A stretch of DNA of 5,228 nt, from assembly GCA_030833145.1 (NCBI GenBank), contig JAURHT010000131.1, positions 1-5,228 of the forward strand. The letters run 5' to 3'. The position numbers and the translations under genes are program-made. Position 1 is the stretch's first letter; each line of letters starts with the position of its first letter. This DNA comes from Aquirufa sp. (GTDB lineage Bacteria > Bacteroidota > Bacteroidia > Cytophagales > Spirosomataceae). Under the pieces are notes generated by a model, which did not search any database, had not been told where the DNA came from, and worked only from the letters and a program-made list of their open reading frames with translations. This document shows, piece by piece, positions 1 through 5,228 of this stretch.

Positions 1-858
1 TAAATCACAAACGTGGACTAAGTGATCTATGAGTGTGTTAAGGGTTACATTTTTATTCAATGGAGTTGATTCTCCTCTCACCCATCCAGGTACCATCATC
101 CACGCATCCATCGGCATTCCAATGACCGCTCCGCGCGAAATTATCTCTTTCAACTGTTCATCGCTGAATTGACGATTGTGATCGACTAAGGCACGGCAGT
201 TTTGGTGACTAGCCCAAACCGGACCTTGGTGGTATTCCATCGCCTCCCAAAAACTATCATCACACAAATGTGTCGCATCTAAAATGATGTTTAAATCCAT
301 CATCTTGCGCAATAAATCACGTCCCTTTACTCCCATTCCGCCCGTGGCATTGGTTCCTTGCGCATAACGTCCCGGACCATAATGGGCTGGCCCCAAAGCA
401 CGTAAACCGGCTGCATGTGCTATTTCTAGGTATTCTAAGGAAACAATAGAATCAGCTCCCTCTAGACTTAAGATATAGCCGATGGTATGCCCATCAGTTT
501 CCCATTGTGTTAAATGATCATGTAATTCGGATCTATTTCGAATAGGACGTAGATCGCCTGTTCTTTCTAAAGCTTTGTAATAAGCTAATTGACCTTGCGT
601 TTGTGCCCAGGCTTGTTCTGGACTATTCCAGCCGGGTAATGTGGAATCTGGGGCCACATAGCGAGCGATTTGAGTGGCAACGACGATGCCTACATTTCCT
701 TTTCGTAATTCGTCTAAGTTGACAGTCGCATTGCCACGGTCAGGCTTATCCGTTAAATGCTTTTCTCGATCATTTATTTCCTGAATACTAGCGCGCAAAT
801 CTCGATTCCACTCAAGCGCGTTCATACTTAAATCTAAATGGGCGTCGATTAATAACAT
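1..858 (-). CDS. M19 family (membrane/renal) dipeptidase, N-terminal 286 residues, cut by window edge
   Basis: Zinc-dependent dipeptidase of peptidase family M19. The reading frame is open from the ATG at 858 to base 1, giving 286 residues; the family is usually about 350-400 long, so the C-terminus lies outside. Visible family residues are the HxD metal pair near the start (H7, D9), the bridging glutamate in SLEGAD (E133), H159 in GPAHYG, the metal histidines H197 (DATHL) and H218 (ASHQN), and R229 for substrate carboxylate binding. The spacing matches the mammalian enzyme closely. The start is secure because an in-frame TAG lies five codons upstream (871-873) and the HxD motif follows at once. 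There is no signal peptide, so the protein is probably cytoplasmic despite the family name. It overlaps the PLP-enzyme gene by 10 bases in another frame. M19 enzymes often accept dipeptides with a C-terminal D-residue, which suits that neighbour. The exact substrate is unknown. Confidence 0.9.
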   Translation of the reverse strand, partial: MLLIDAHLDLSMNALEWNRDLRASIQEINDREKHLTDKPDRGNATVNLDELRKGNVGIVVATQIARYVAPDSTLPGWNSPEQAWAQTQGQLAYYKALERTGDLRPIRNRSELHDHLTQWETDGHTIGYILSLEGADSIVSLEYLEIAHAAGLRALGPAHYGPGRYAQGTNATGGMGVKGRDLLRKMMDLNIILDATHLCDDSFWEAMEYHQGPVWASHQNCRALVDHNRQFSDEQLKEIISRGAVIGMPMDAWMMVPGWVRGESTPLNKNVTLNTLIDHLVHVCDL

Positions 859-1913
859 AGTCTGCGATTTCTAGCTTTTACCTCCCATAAACCACCGTCA
901 ATGACTTGGAGATGGGAATGGAGATTAACTGTAGGGCAAATATGATAAGGAATCATTCGTACGATTTCACCGATGGTATAAGCTGAATTATCTCCCACTT
1001 CTACGATACCGTGTTCTTCGCTTTGGGACTTTAAAATCCATTCTGGATGATTCAGGAAGCGAACGCGATTATCAATTGGATTTTCAGCTGCCACAGATTT
1101 ATGGCCTAAATCGAGGCAAATAGTCGTATCGGTGGGCTTTGAGATGATTCTAGCGATAATCTCTACCCCGAATTCAAAGGTATTTTCCGGAAATAAAGCC
1201 GCATAGCCCGCATCAAAGAAGATGAAAGTCCCTGGACTGCAGGTAAATCTTGGATTTTTATGGTGCACTAGGAAACTAGGAGTTCCTGATACGACTAATT
1301 CTAGATCTGAACGGTTTAAGCGCTCCAAAAGTTCGTAGAATGGGGTAAAATCAGTCTCCACATGTTTGGCACGGTCTTCGTATACTTTGTCCCGAATATG
1401 ACCATCATAGGCGTGTAAGCCGCGTAAAGTTACGTTAGGTAACGTTTGAATATGTTGAATCAAAGCCAAAGCCTTCTCAGGTGTAATTCCCGTCCGATTC
1501 ATTCCCATATTGAGGTCTACATACACTTCTGTTGAAAGGTCCGCAAAAATGCGATTCAGTTCTGAAGCAGCAAAGGCATCATCTACGATAGAGGAGAATT
1601 TAGTTTTAGGGTAATGGGCAACCAATTGTTTAAATCGTTCCAAATTAGGTCCGATCAATTGCATCGATATAAGTACATCAGGAGCTTTTGAAAGGGCTAA
1701 TAGTTCCGCTTCTGCGATGGTAGCACATTTGAATTTAGTGATACCCGCCGCTAATAATAAGTCGTTTCCCTCCTTCGTCTTATGTGTTTTGATATGTGGG
1801 CGAAGGCGTGCTGGATTGCCATCTACCATTTCAATTACTTTGGCAATATTACGTTTTACCCGATCGGGATATACAATTAATCCCGGGCTTTCAAATGCGT
1901 CGAAAGTTTTCAT
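849..1913 (-). CDS. Fold-III PLP enzyme, D-threonine aldolase / D-serine dehydratase-like family
   Basis: 354 residues, full length for the family. An alanine-racemase-like TIM barrel comes first (about residues 8-245), then a beta domain (about 250-350). The motif PHIKTHK (39-45) carries the expected PLP Schiff-base lysine, most likely K42 by alignment with the KANAYG lysine of alanine racemase. DLNMGMNRTG (133-142), GLHAYDGH (165-172), SGTPS (209-213), PGTFIFFD (227-234) and SEEHG (298-302) are typical family blocks. The C-terminal metal site reads YHICPTVN, with H324 and C326. From memory, His/Cys is the zinc pair in eukaryotic D-serine dehydratase, while characterised D-threonine aldolases have His/Asp. 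Dehydration of D-serine or a related D-beta-hydroxy amino acid to a keto acid plus ammonia is therefore my preferred inference, with aldol cleavage the alternative. The start overlaps the stop of the upstream SDR gene by ATGA (1910-1913), suggesting translational coupling. Confidence 0.88.
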   Translation of the reverse strand: MKTFDAFESPGLIVYPDRVKRNIAKVIEMVDGNPARLRPHIKTHKTKEGNDLLLAAGITKFKCATIAEAELLALSKAPDVLISMQLIGPNLERFKQLVAHYPKTKFSSIVDDAFAASELNRIFADLSTEVYVDLNMGMNRTGITPEKALALIQHIQTLPNVTLRGLHAYDGHIRDKVYEDRAKHVETDFTPFYELLERLNRSDLELVVSGTPSFLVHHKNPRFTCSPGTFIFFDAGYAALFPENTFEFGVEIIARIISKPTDTTICLDLGHKSVAAENPIDNRVRFLNHPEWILKSQSEEHGIVEVGDNSAYTIGEIVRMIPYHICPTVNLHSHLQVIDGGLWEVKARNRRLCY

Positions 1914-2692
1914 GAAATTGCTCGATCTAGGTGAACATAGCCTCCATCTACGTGGATGATTTGCCCAGTTGTATGACTTGATTTAGGTGACATTAAAAAT
2001 GCTACCATATCCCCTATCTCTTCTTTTGTGGTCATACGCTGTCCTAAAGGTATTTTGCTGGTGATGCTGGCTAATTTTTCCTTCGGATTTTCTAAAGTCT
2101 CAATCCATTTCTCATACATAGGCGTATAGCATTCTGACACGATGACCGAATTCACCCGAATGTTATAGTCGCGTAATTCCAAAGCCCATTCCCTAGTTAA
2201 CGCATTGCGTCCTCCATTCGAAGCAGCATATCCAGAAGTGTTTCCCTGGCCAGTTTCTGCTGTTTTCGATCCGATATTGACGATTGCGCCTTTGCTTTTT
2301 TTCAAATAAGGTAACACTGCTTGAGCCATTAAATAATAATGTGTCAAATTCGCATTAATGGATTGTATGAATTTTTCATAATTCCCCGTTTCTAGGCCCA
2401 CTCCATCATTTAAACCTGCATTATTCACTAATCCATCAATTTTACCAAACATCTTGGCCACCTTTTCCACTACTTGATGGCATTCGGATGGATTACTTAG
2501 ATCGGCCACAAAAGAGAATGCTTGTCCGCCAGTCGCTTGAATCTTCTCAATACAACGAAGATTATCAGCTTCATTTCTTCCTACGATGGCTACCATAGCG
2601 GATTCCAAGGCCAATGACTCGGATATTCCTTCCCCTATACCTTTGGCTCCACCGGTCACGATGATCACTTTTTCTCTTAATCCTAAATTCAT
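1910..2692 (-). CDS. SDR-family oxidoreductase, probable L-fucose (6-deoxy sugar) dehydrogenase
   Basis: 260-residue classical short-chain dehydrogenase, full length. It has the nucleotide-binding glycine motif TGGAKGIG (13-20), an acidic residue in VADLS (D64), NNAG (90-93), the active-site Asn region INANLTHYY (N115), S142 and Y155. The usual catalytic lysine four residues after the tyrosine is Asn (YAASN, N159), which is unusual for the superfamily. The stretch GQGNTSGY...ALTREWALEL and the C-terminal SHTTGQIIHVDGGYVHLDRA resemble SDRs annotated as L-fucose dehydrogenases. Its place directly after a fuconolactonase-like gene supports oxidation of a 6-deoxy sugar to its 1,5-lactone in the cytoplasm with NAD(P)+. 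L-rhamnose or L-galactose are other possible substrates. It overlaps both neighbours by four bases (ATGA), so co-translation is likely. The SDR assignment is secure; the substrate is moderately supported by context. Confidence 0.88.
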   Translation of the reverse strand: MNLGLREKVIIVTGGAKGIGEGISESLALESAMVAIVGRNEADNLRCIEKIQATGGQAFSFVADLSNPSECHQVVEKVAKMFGKIDGLVNNAGLNDGVGLETGNYEKFIQSINANLTHYYLMAQAVLPYLKKSKGAIVNIGSKTAETGQGNTSGYAASNGGRNALTREWALELRDYNIRVNSVIVSECYTPMYEKWIETLENPKEKLASITSKIPLGQRMTTKEEIGDMVAFLMSPKSSHTTGQIIHVDGGYVHLDRAIS

Positions 2693-3522
2693 AGTGTTTC
2701 TAATTGATAAAATTCGATAGCGTTCTGACGGTAAATTAGTTCTTTTTCTGATGCGCTTAACCCTTTAAGCGCTTCTTGAAATGAAGCAACCCAACGTTCT
2801 AAGGTTGAATTTACTAAAACAACCGGATAATCACTTCCAATCATCAGTCTCTCTGGACCAAAAACATCCAAAGCTACTTCCACAATTTCATTCACTTGTT
2901 GCTGAGTCCAGGATTGATCCGCGGCTTCCGTCACAATCCCTGATATTTTAGCAGAAACGTGTGATAGACTGGCAAATCCCTGAATTTCCTTCTTCCATTC
3001 TTGAATATTACCTGATTTGAGTGGGGCTTTAGCCAAATGATCTAACACGATTTTTTGCTCATCGCAAGTCTTACAAAAAGCAATGGCCGATTTGATTTGA
3101 TGCGGATAGATCAATAAATCATAGCTCAAATCGAAGCTGTCCAGTGTTTTGACGCCACGTATAAATGCTGGCCTGGCTAGAAAATCAGGGTCTTTTTCCC
3201 CTTGAACAATGTGTCTGAAGCCCTTGATTGATTCAAACTGAGAAAAATAAGCCAGTCTGTCCTCGATATTGGCGCTTTGTAAATCGACCCAGCCCACGAC
3301 TCCTTGAATGAATTCGTTTTGTTCCGCTAGTGCCAATAGAAACAAGGTTTCCTCTTCTGAGGAATCGGCTTGAACAGCCACGCAACCAGTAAAGCCTTGG
3401 GATTTAAAGAGTGGCTCGCTGTAGTTTGGATAAAAATCAGCCCGAAGAACGGACATATCCGGTGTTATCCAGGTGTCTCGTTCTTCGTTATAATTCCAAA
3501 AATGTTGATGTGCATCAATCAT
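2689..3522 (-). CDS. Amidohydrolase family, probable L-fucono-1,5-lactonase (sugar lactone hydrolase)
   Basis: 277 residues, full length for the COG3618-type amidohydrolases (TIM barrel). The start MIDAHQHFW gives the HxH metal motif (H5, H7) at the very N-terminus. Further family blocks are GFRHIVQGE (R103, H104), the F-x-x-x-x-L-I-YPHQ region (130-142), VLDHLAKAP (D161, H162), KISG (192-195) and the C-terminal GSDYPV with the catalytic-type D231. This group includes lactonases for L-fucono-, L-rhamnono- and related sugar lactones, and also 2-pyrone-4,6-dicarboxylate lactonase. The expected reaction is opening of the lactone to the aldonate (L-fuconate), directly after the dehydrogenase encoded next in the operon. 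No signal peptide is visible, so it is cytoplasmic. Both ends overlap neighbours by ATGA. Family assignment is strong; the exact sugar is inferred from the neighbouring dehydrogenase and FAH genes. Confidence 0.88.
   Translation of the reverse strand: MIDAHQHFWNYNEERDTWITPDMSVLRADFYPNYSEPLFKSQGFTGCVAVQADSSEEETLFLLALAEQNEFIQGVVGWVDLQSANIEDRLAYFSQFESIKGFRHIVQGEKDPDFLARPAFIRGVKTLDSFDLSYDLLIYPHQIKSAIAFCKTCDEQKIVLDHLAKAPLKSGNIQEWKKEIQGFASLSHVSAKISGIVTEAADQSWTQQQVNEIVEVALDVFGPERLMIGSDYPVVLVNSTLERWVASFQEALKGLSASEKELIYRQNAIEFYQLETL
2753..2772 (-). repeat. Perfect 8-bp inverted repeat with 4-nt loop inside the lactonase gene
   Basis: The plus strand reads gcgcttaa, a ccct loop, then ttaagcgc: a perfect 8-base stem that would fold in the minus-strand transcript with an AGGG loop. 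It covers lactonase residues in the ALKGLSA region (about 251-257), roughly 60-80 bases before that gene's stop. No U-run follows it, so it does not look like a terminator. It may be a coincidence of codons or a weak mRNA structure. Confidence 0.45.
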
Positions 3523-4358
3523 CCCTGATAGGCTATTGCTGTTTGTTGTTGTTCTCCTAAGCCGTCCATGCCTAAAGTAACTACATCGCCAGGCTTTAAA
3601 TAGATTGGTGGATTAAAACCTAATCCTACTCCGTGAGGCGTACCTGTGCTTATGACATCGCCAGGCAATAAAGTCATGAATTGAGAAATATAGGAAACGA
3701 CTTGTGGAACATTGAAAATCAATTGATTGGTATTACTCGTTTGGAAGCGTTTACCGTTTACATTTAACCACATGTTTAAATCATGTACGTCTTTGATCTC
3801 TTCTTTTGTTGCTAAATAGGGTCCCAAAGGCGCAAAGGAATCACATCCCTTCCCTTTTGACCAATTTCCACCACGTTCTAATTGGTATTCACGTTCAGAT
3901 AAATCATTATGCAAACAATAACCTGCTACATAATCGTAGGCATCGGCTTCAGAAACGTAGGAGGCTTTTTTGCCGATCACAATGGCTAATTCAACTTCCC
4001 AGTCTGTCTTTGTGGAGTTTTTGGGTATGATGATATCGTCATTTGGACCAGAAAGAGCTGTCGTGCTCTTGAAGAATAAAATGGGTTCCTTCGGAATTTC
4101 AGCACCCGTTTCTTTAGCATGATCAGCGTAATTTAAGCCTACGCATACAATTTTACTAGGTCTAGCCACACAAGAACCTAATCGTCCAGAAATTACAGGA
4201 AAATCACCTGGATTTAATTTGGCTAATTCTGCCAATCCATTCTGTTGAAAAAACGATTCATTGAAATCTGTAAAACGAGATGAGACGTCGTAAAAGGTTC
4301 CATCTTGGTATATACAGGGCTTTTCTGTCCCCTCATTTCCTATTCTTGCTAACTTCAT
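3519..4358 (-). CDS. Fumarylacetoacetate hydrolase (FAH) family protein, probable 2,4-diketo-3-deoxy-sugar-acid hydrolase
   Basis: 279 residues, normal for bacterial FAH-fold enzymes. A short variable N-terminal region (1-65) precedes the catalytic domain. The core has GLNYADHAKE (74-83, with H80), ILFFKS (93-98), the metal ligands in DWEVELAIVIG (E121 and E123) and HND (D152), WSKGKGCDSFAPLGP (166-180, K170 and D173), STGTPHGVG (237-245) and the closing PGDVV...GLG loop. Such proteins are often annotated automatically as ureidoglycolate lyase. Beside a sugar dehydrogenase and lactonase, however, the better fit is hydrolysis of 2,4-diketo-3-deoxy-L-fuconate (or the rhamnonate form) to pyruvate and lactate, the last step of the oxidative deoxy-sugar route. 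The enzyme is Mg/Mn dependent by family knowledge. It starts one base after the SGNH stop codon and overlaps the lactonase start by ATGA. A 2-keto-3-deoxy-acid or acylpyruvate substrate remains possible. Confidence 0.88.
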   Translation of the reverse strand: MKLARIGNEGTEKPCIYQDGTFYDVSSRFTDFNESFFQQNGLAELAKLNPGDFPVISGRLGSCVARPSKIVCVGLNYADHAKETGAEIPKEPILFFKSTTALSGPNDDIIIPKNSTKTDWEVELAIVIGKKASYVSEADAYDYVAGYCLHNDLSEREYQLERGGNWSKGKGCDSFAPLGPYLATKEEIKDVHDLNMWLNVNGKRFQTSNTNQLIFNVPQVVSYISQFMTLLPGDVISTGTPHGVGLGFNPPIYLKPGDVVTLGMDGLGEQQQTAIAYQG

Positions 4359-4359
4359 C

Positions 4360-5034
4360 TTATAATTTTTTAATAACGTCCCACATGGTATCAGCTAAAA
4401 ACTGATTTCCCGTTTCATTTAAGTGAACGCGATCAGAAGTTAAAATACCTGATGCTTTGTTTTCGATGTTGTTTTTTGACTCATAATCCATAAAGGCTTT
4501 GCGCAAATCGATCAATTGCAAGCTATTGTCTTTAGCAATTTTCTTGATGATTGCAGCATAGGCATTTAGGTCTCCATCGTTCTCGTTCGAGTTATCAAAC
4601 TTCTCTCCAATTACCGTAGGTGTACAGATAACTACCTGAGCATTAGATTTTTGAATCTTCTTAATTAAAGCAGTATAGAATCTTTCAAACTTGTCCGCAT
4701 CCGTACCGGTACGTGAACTTGTTTTATGCCAAACGTCATTAATTCCAATGTAAATAATGACTAAGTTGGGATTTTTGGCTACCACATCTTCTTCATGACG
4801 TAGGTATAAATCATAGATTTTATTTCCTCCAATACCCGCTCCGATCAATTCATATTGATTAGATAACCCTTGAGCGGCAATCATTTCGGTCATTTTAGTG
4901 ATGTACCCCGTTTTGTTAACTCCAGCTTGTGTGATGGAATCTCCAAAGAAAATAATACGCTTAGGGCCATCCTTTTTAAATGAACTTAAAGAGGTTCCCA
5001 AAATCAATAACAGGCAAATAAGTTGTTTTTTCAT
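4360..5034 (-). CDS. Secreted SGNH/GDSL hydrolase (probable carbohydrate O-acyl esterase)
   Basis: 224 residues. The N-terminus is a clear export signal: MKK, then a hydrophobic run at about 5-16, with likely cleavage around SLSS (15-18). No cysteine lipobox is present, so a soluble periplasmic or secreted protein is expected. All four SGNH blocks are intact: GDSIT with nucleophile S33 (block I), GAGIGGN with its glycine (65-71, block II), GIND with N99 (97-100, block III) and DRVH with D201 and H204 (block V). The family includes acetylxylan and rhamnogalacturonan acetylesterases as well as lipases and lysophospholipases; the true substrate cannot be read from the sequence. Placement inside a deoxy-sugar operon suggests removal of O-acetyl or other acyl groups from fucose- or rhamnose-containing glycans before uptake. 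It is four bases downstream of the partial SDR and one base upstream of the FAH gene. No Shine-Dalgarno is seen before its ATG. Confidence 0.9.
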   Translation of the reverse strand: MKKQLICLLLILGTSLSSFKKDGPKRIIFFGDSITQAGVNKTGYITKMTEMIAAQGLSNQYELIGAGIGGNKIYDLYLRHEEDVVAKNPNLVIIYIGINDVWHKTSSRTGTDADKFERFYTALIKKIQKSNAQVVICTPTVIGEKFDNSNENDGDLNAYAAIIKKIAKDNSLQLIDLRKAFMDYESKNNIENKASGILTSDRVHLNETGNQFLADTMWDVIKKL

Positions 5035-5038
5035 AGGT

Positions 5039-5228
5039 TTAGTTGTTTAGATAAATGAATCCACCGTCAATTGGATAATCACAACCCGTGATAAATGCGG
5101 CTTCATCGGAACATAAATATAAAGCTAAATGGGCAATTTCTTGTGGTTTTGCCATTCGACCTATCGGTTGAGTAGCAGAAAGTTTTTCAAACATTTCTTT
5201 TTGCTGATCTGGGTAGTTTTTGGCAATA
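5039..5228 (-). CDS. SDR-family oxidoreductase, C-terminal 62 residues; probable 2-keto-3-deoxy-L-fuconate dehydrogenase
   Basis: Only the 3' end is in the window: 62 complete codons, then TAA at 5039-5041. The tail shows the classical SDR C-terminal pattern: a QPIGRMAKPQEIA segment, ALYLCSDEAAFITG, then YPIDGGF, ending YLNN. These are the substrate-loop, late-helix and final-strand (DGG) signatures. The catalytic Ser-Tyr-Lys and the nucleotide-binding site lie beyond 5228. It differs from the complete SDR at 1910-2692, which ends in VDGGYVHLDRAIS, so the operon carries two different SDRs rather than a duplicate. In the oxidative L-fucose or L-rhamnose route the second SDR oxidises the 2-keto-3-deoxy acid at C4 to the 2,4-diketo acid, the substrate of the FAH enzyme encoded two genes downstream. 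That role is inferred from context; the family call is secure. Confidence 0.8.
   Translation of the reverse strand, partial: IAKNYPDQQKEMFEKLSATQPIGRMAKPQEIAHLALYLCSDEAAFITGCDYPIDGGFIYLNN

Larger units (their letters stand above)
1..5228 (-). other. Single compact operon spanning the whole window
   Basis: All seven genes run leftward with almost no intergenic DNA. Junctions in transcription order are: a 4-base gap (5035-5038), a 1-base gap (4359), ATGA overlaps at 3519-3522, 2689-2692 and 1910-1913, and a 10-base overlap at 849-858. No junction can hold a promoter or a terminator, so one polycistronic message is the simplest reading. The AT-rich starts lack Shine-Dalgarno motifs, so translation of the inner genes probably relies on coupling through the overlaps. 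The operon promoter should lie beyond 5228, and its terminator lies to the left of base 1. Confidence 0.8.

Noticed and set aside
1717..1959. Plus-strand open frame of 80 codons
   Set aside because: It lies antisense across the PLP enzyme and SDR junction, has no recognisable motif, and both minus-strand genes are well supported by family motifs.
3806..4030. Plus-strand open frame of 74 codons
   Set aside because: It is antisense inside the FAH gene, low in complexity with many Arg, Asn and His residues, and has no domain signature; it is a shadow frame.
3519..4358. Ureidoglycolate lyase annotation for the FAH protein
   Set aside because: The fold allows it, but no purine or allantoin degradation gene is nearby, while deoxy-sugar genes flank it on both sides.
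4360..5034. Lipoprotein signal in the SGNH hydrolase
   Set aside because: The only early cysteine (C7) sits before the hydrophobic core and not after an L-x-G/A/S motif; the signal looks like a standard type I signal peptide.
5035..5038. Promoter or terminator between the partial SDR and the SGNH gene
   Set aside because: Only four bases separate stop and start, with no hairpin or Bacteroidota-type promoter elements that could fit.
1..5228. Mobile element, CRISPR array, tRNA/rRNA or defence system
   Set aside because: The window is filled by metabolic genes; I saw no transposase, regularly spaced repeats, structural RNA signature or nuclease/toxin domains.

Overview
This is a gene-dense fragment of a bacterial genome with seven protein-coding genes, all on the minus strand. 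The gene at each end is cut by the window edge. Base composition is A+T rich (about 40% G+C by eye). Start codons are ATG, and the upstream sequences are AT-rich with no convincing Shine-Dalgarno motif. That pattern, together with the protein families, best fits the Bacteroidota (perhaps an environmental Cytophagales-like lineage). The assignment rests on style and family resemblance, not on a marker gene.

In transcription order (right to left) the genes are: the 3' end of a short-chain dehydrogenase/reductase (SDR; 5039-5228); a secreted SGNH/GDSL hydrolase (4360-5034); a fumarylacetoacetate-hydrolase (FAH) family protein (3519-4358); an amidohydrolase of the fuconolactonase type (2689-3522); a second, complete SDR resembling L-fucose dehydrogenases (1910-2692); a fold-III PLP enzyme of the D-threonine aldolase/D-serine dehydratase family (849-1913); and the N-terminal 286 residues of an M19 dipeptidase (1-858). 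Junctions are a 4-base gap, a 1-base gap, three 4-base ATGA overlaps and a 10-base overlap. There is no room for internal promoters or terminators, so the set is almost certainly one operon. Its promoter and terminator both lie outside the window.

Four of the genes form most of the non-phosphorylative (oxidative) route for a 6-deoxy sugar, most likely L-fucose. The complete SDR would oxidise the sugar to its lactone and the amidohydrolase would open the lactone. The partial SDR would oxidise the 2-keto-3-deoxy acid at C4, and the FAH protein would cleave the 2,4-diketo acid to pyruvate and lactate. The one step not visible, a sugar-acid dehydratase, is predicted just beyond position 5228. The last two genes look like a D-amino-acid/dipeptide module: the dipeptidase could release D-amino acids from L,D-dipeptides, and the PLP enzyme could degrade them. 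The secreted SGNH protein may de-acylate sugar substrates outside the cytoplasm.

No RNA gene, mobile element, CRISPR array or long non-coding stretch was seen. The points most worth a second look are the missing catalytic lysine in the complete SDR (Asn in YxxxN), the D-amino-acid module joined to a sugar pathway, and the HxC metal site that favours a dehydratase over an aldolase.
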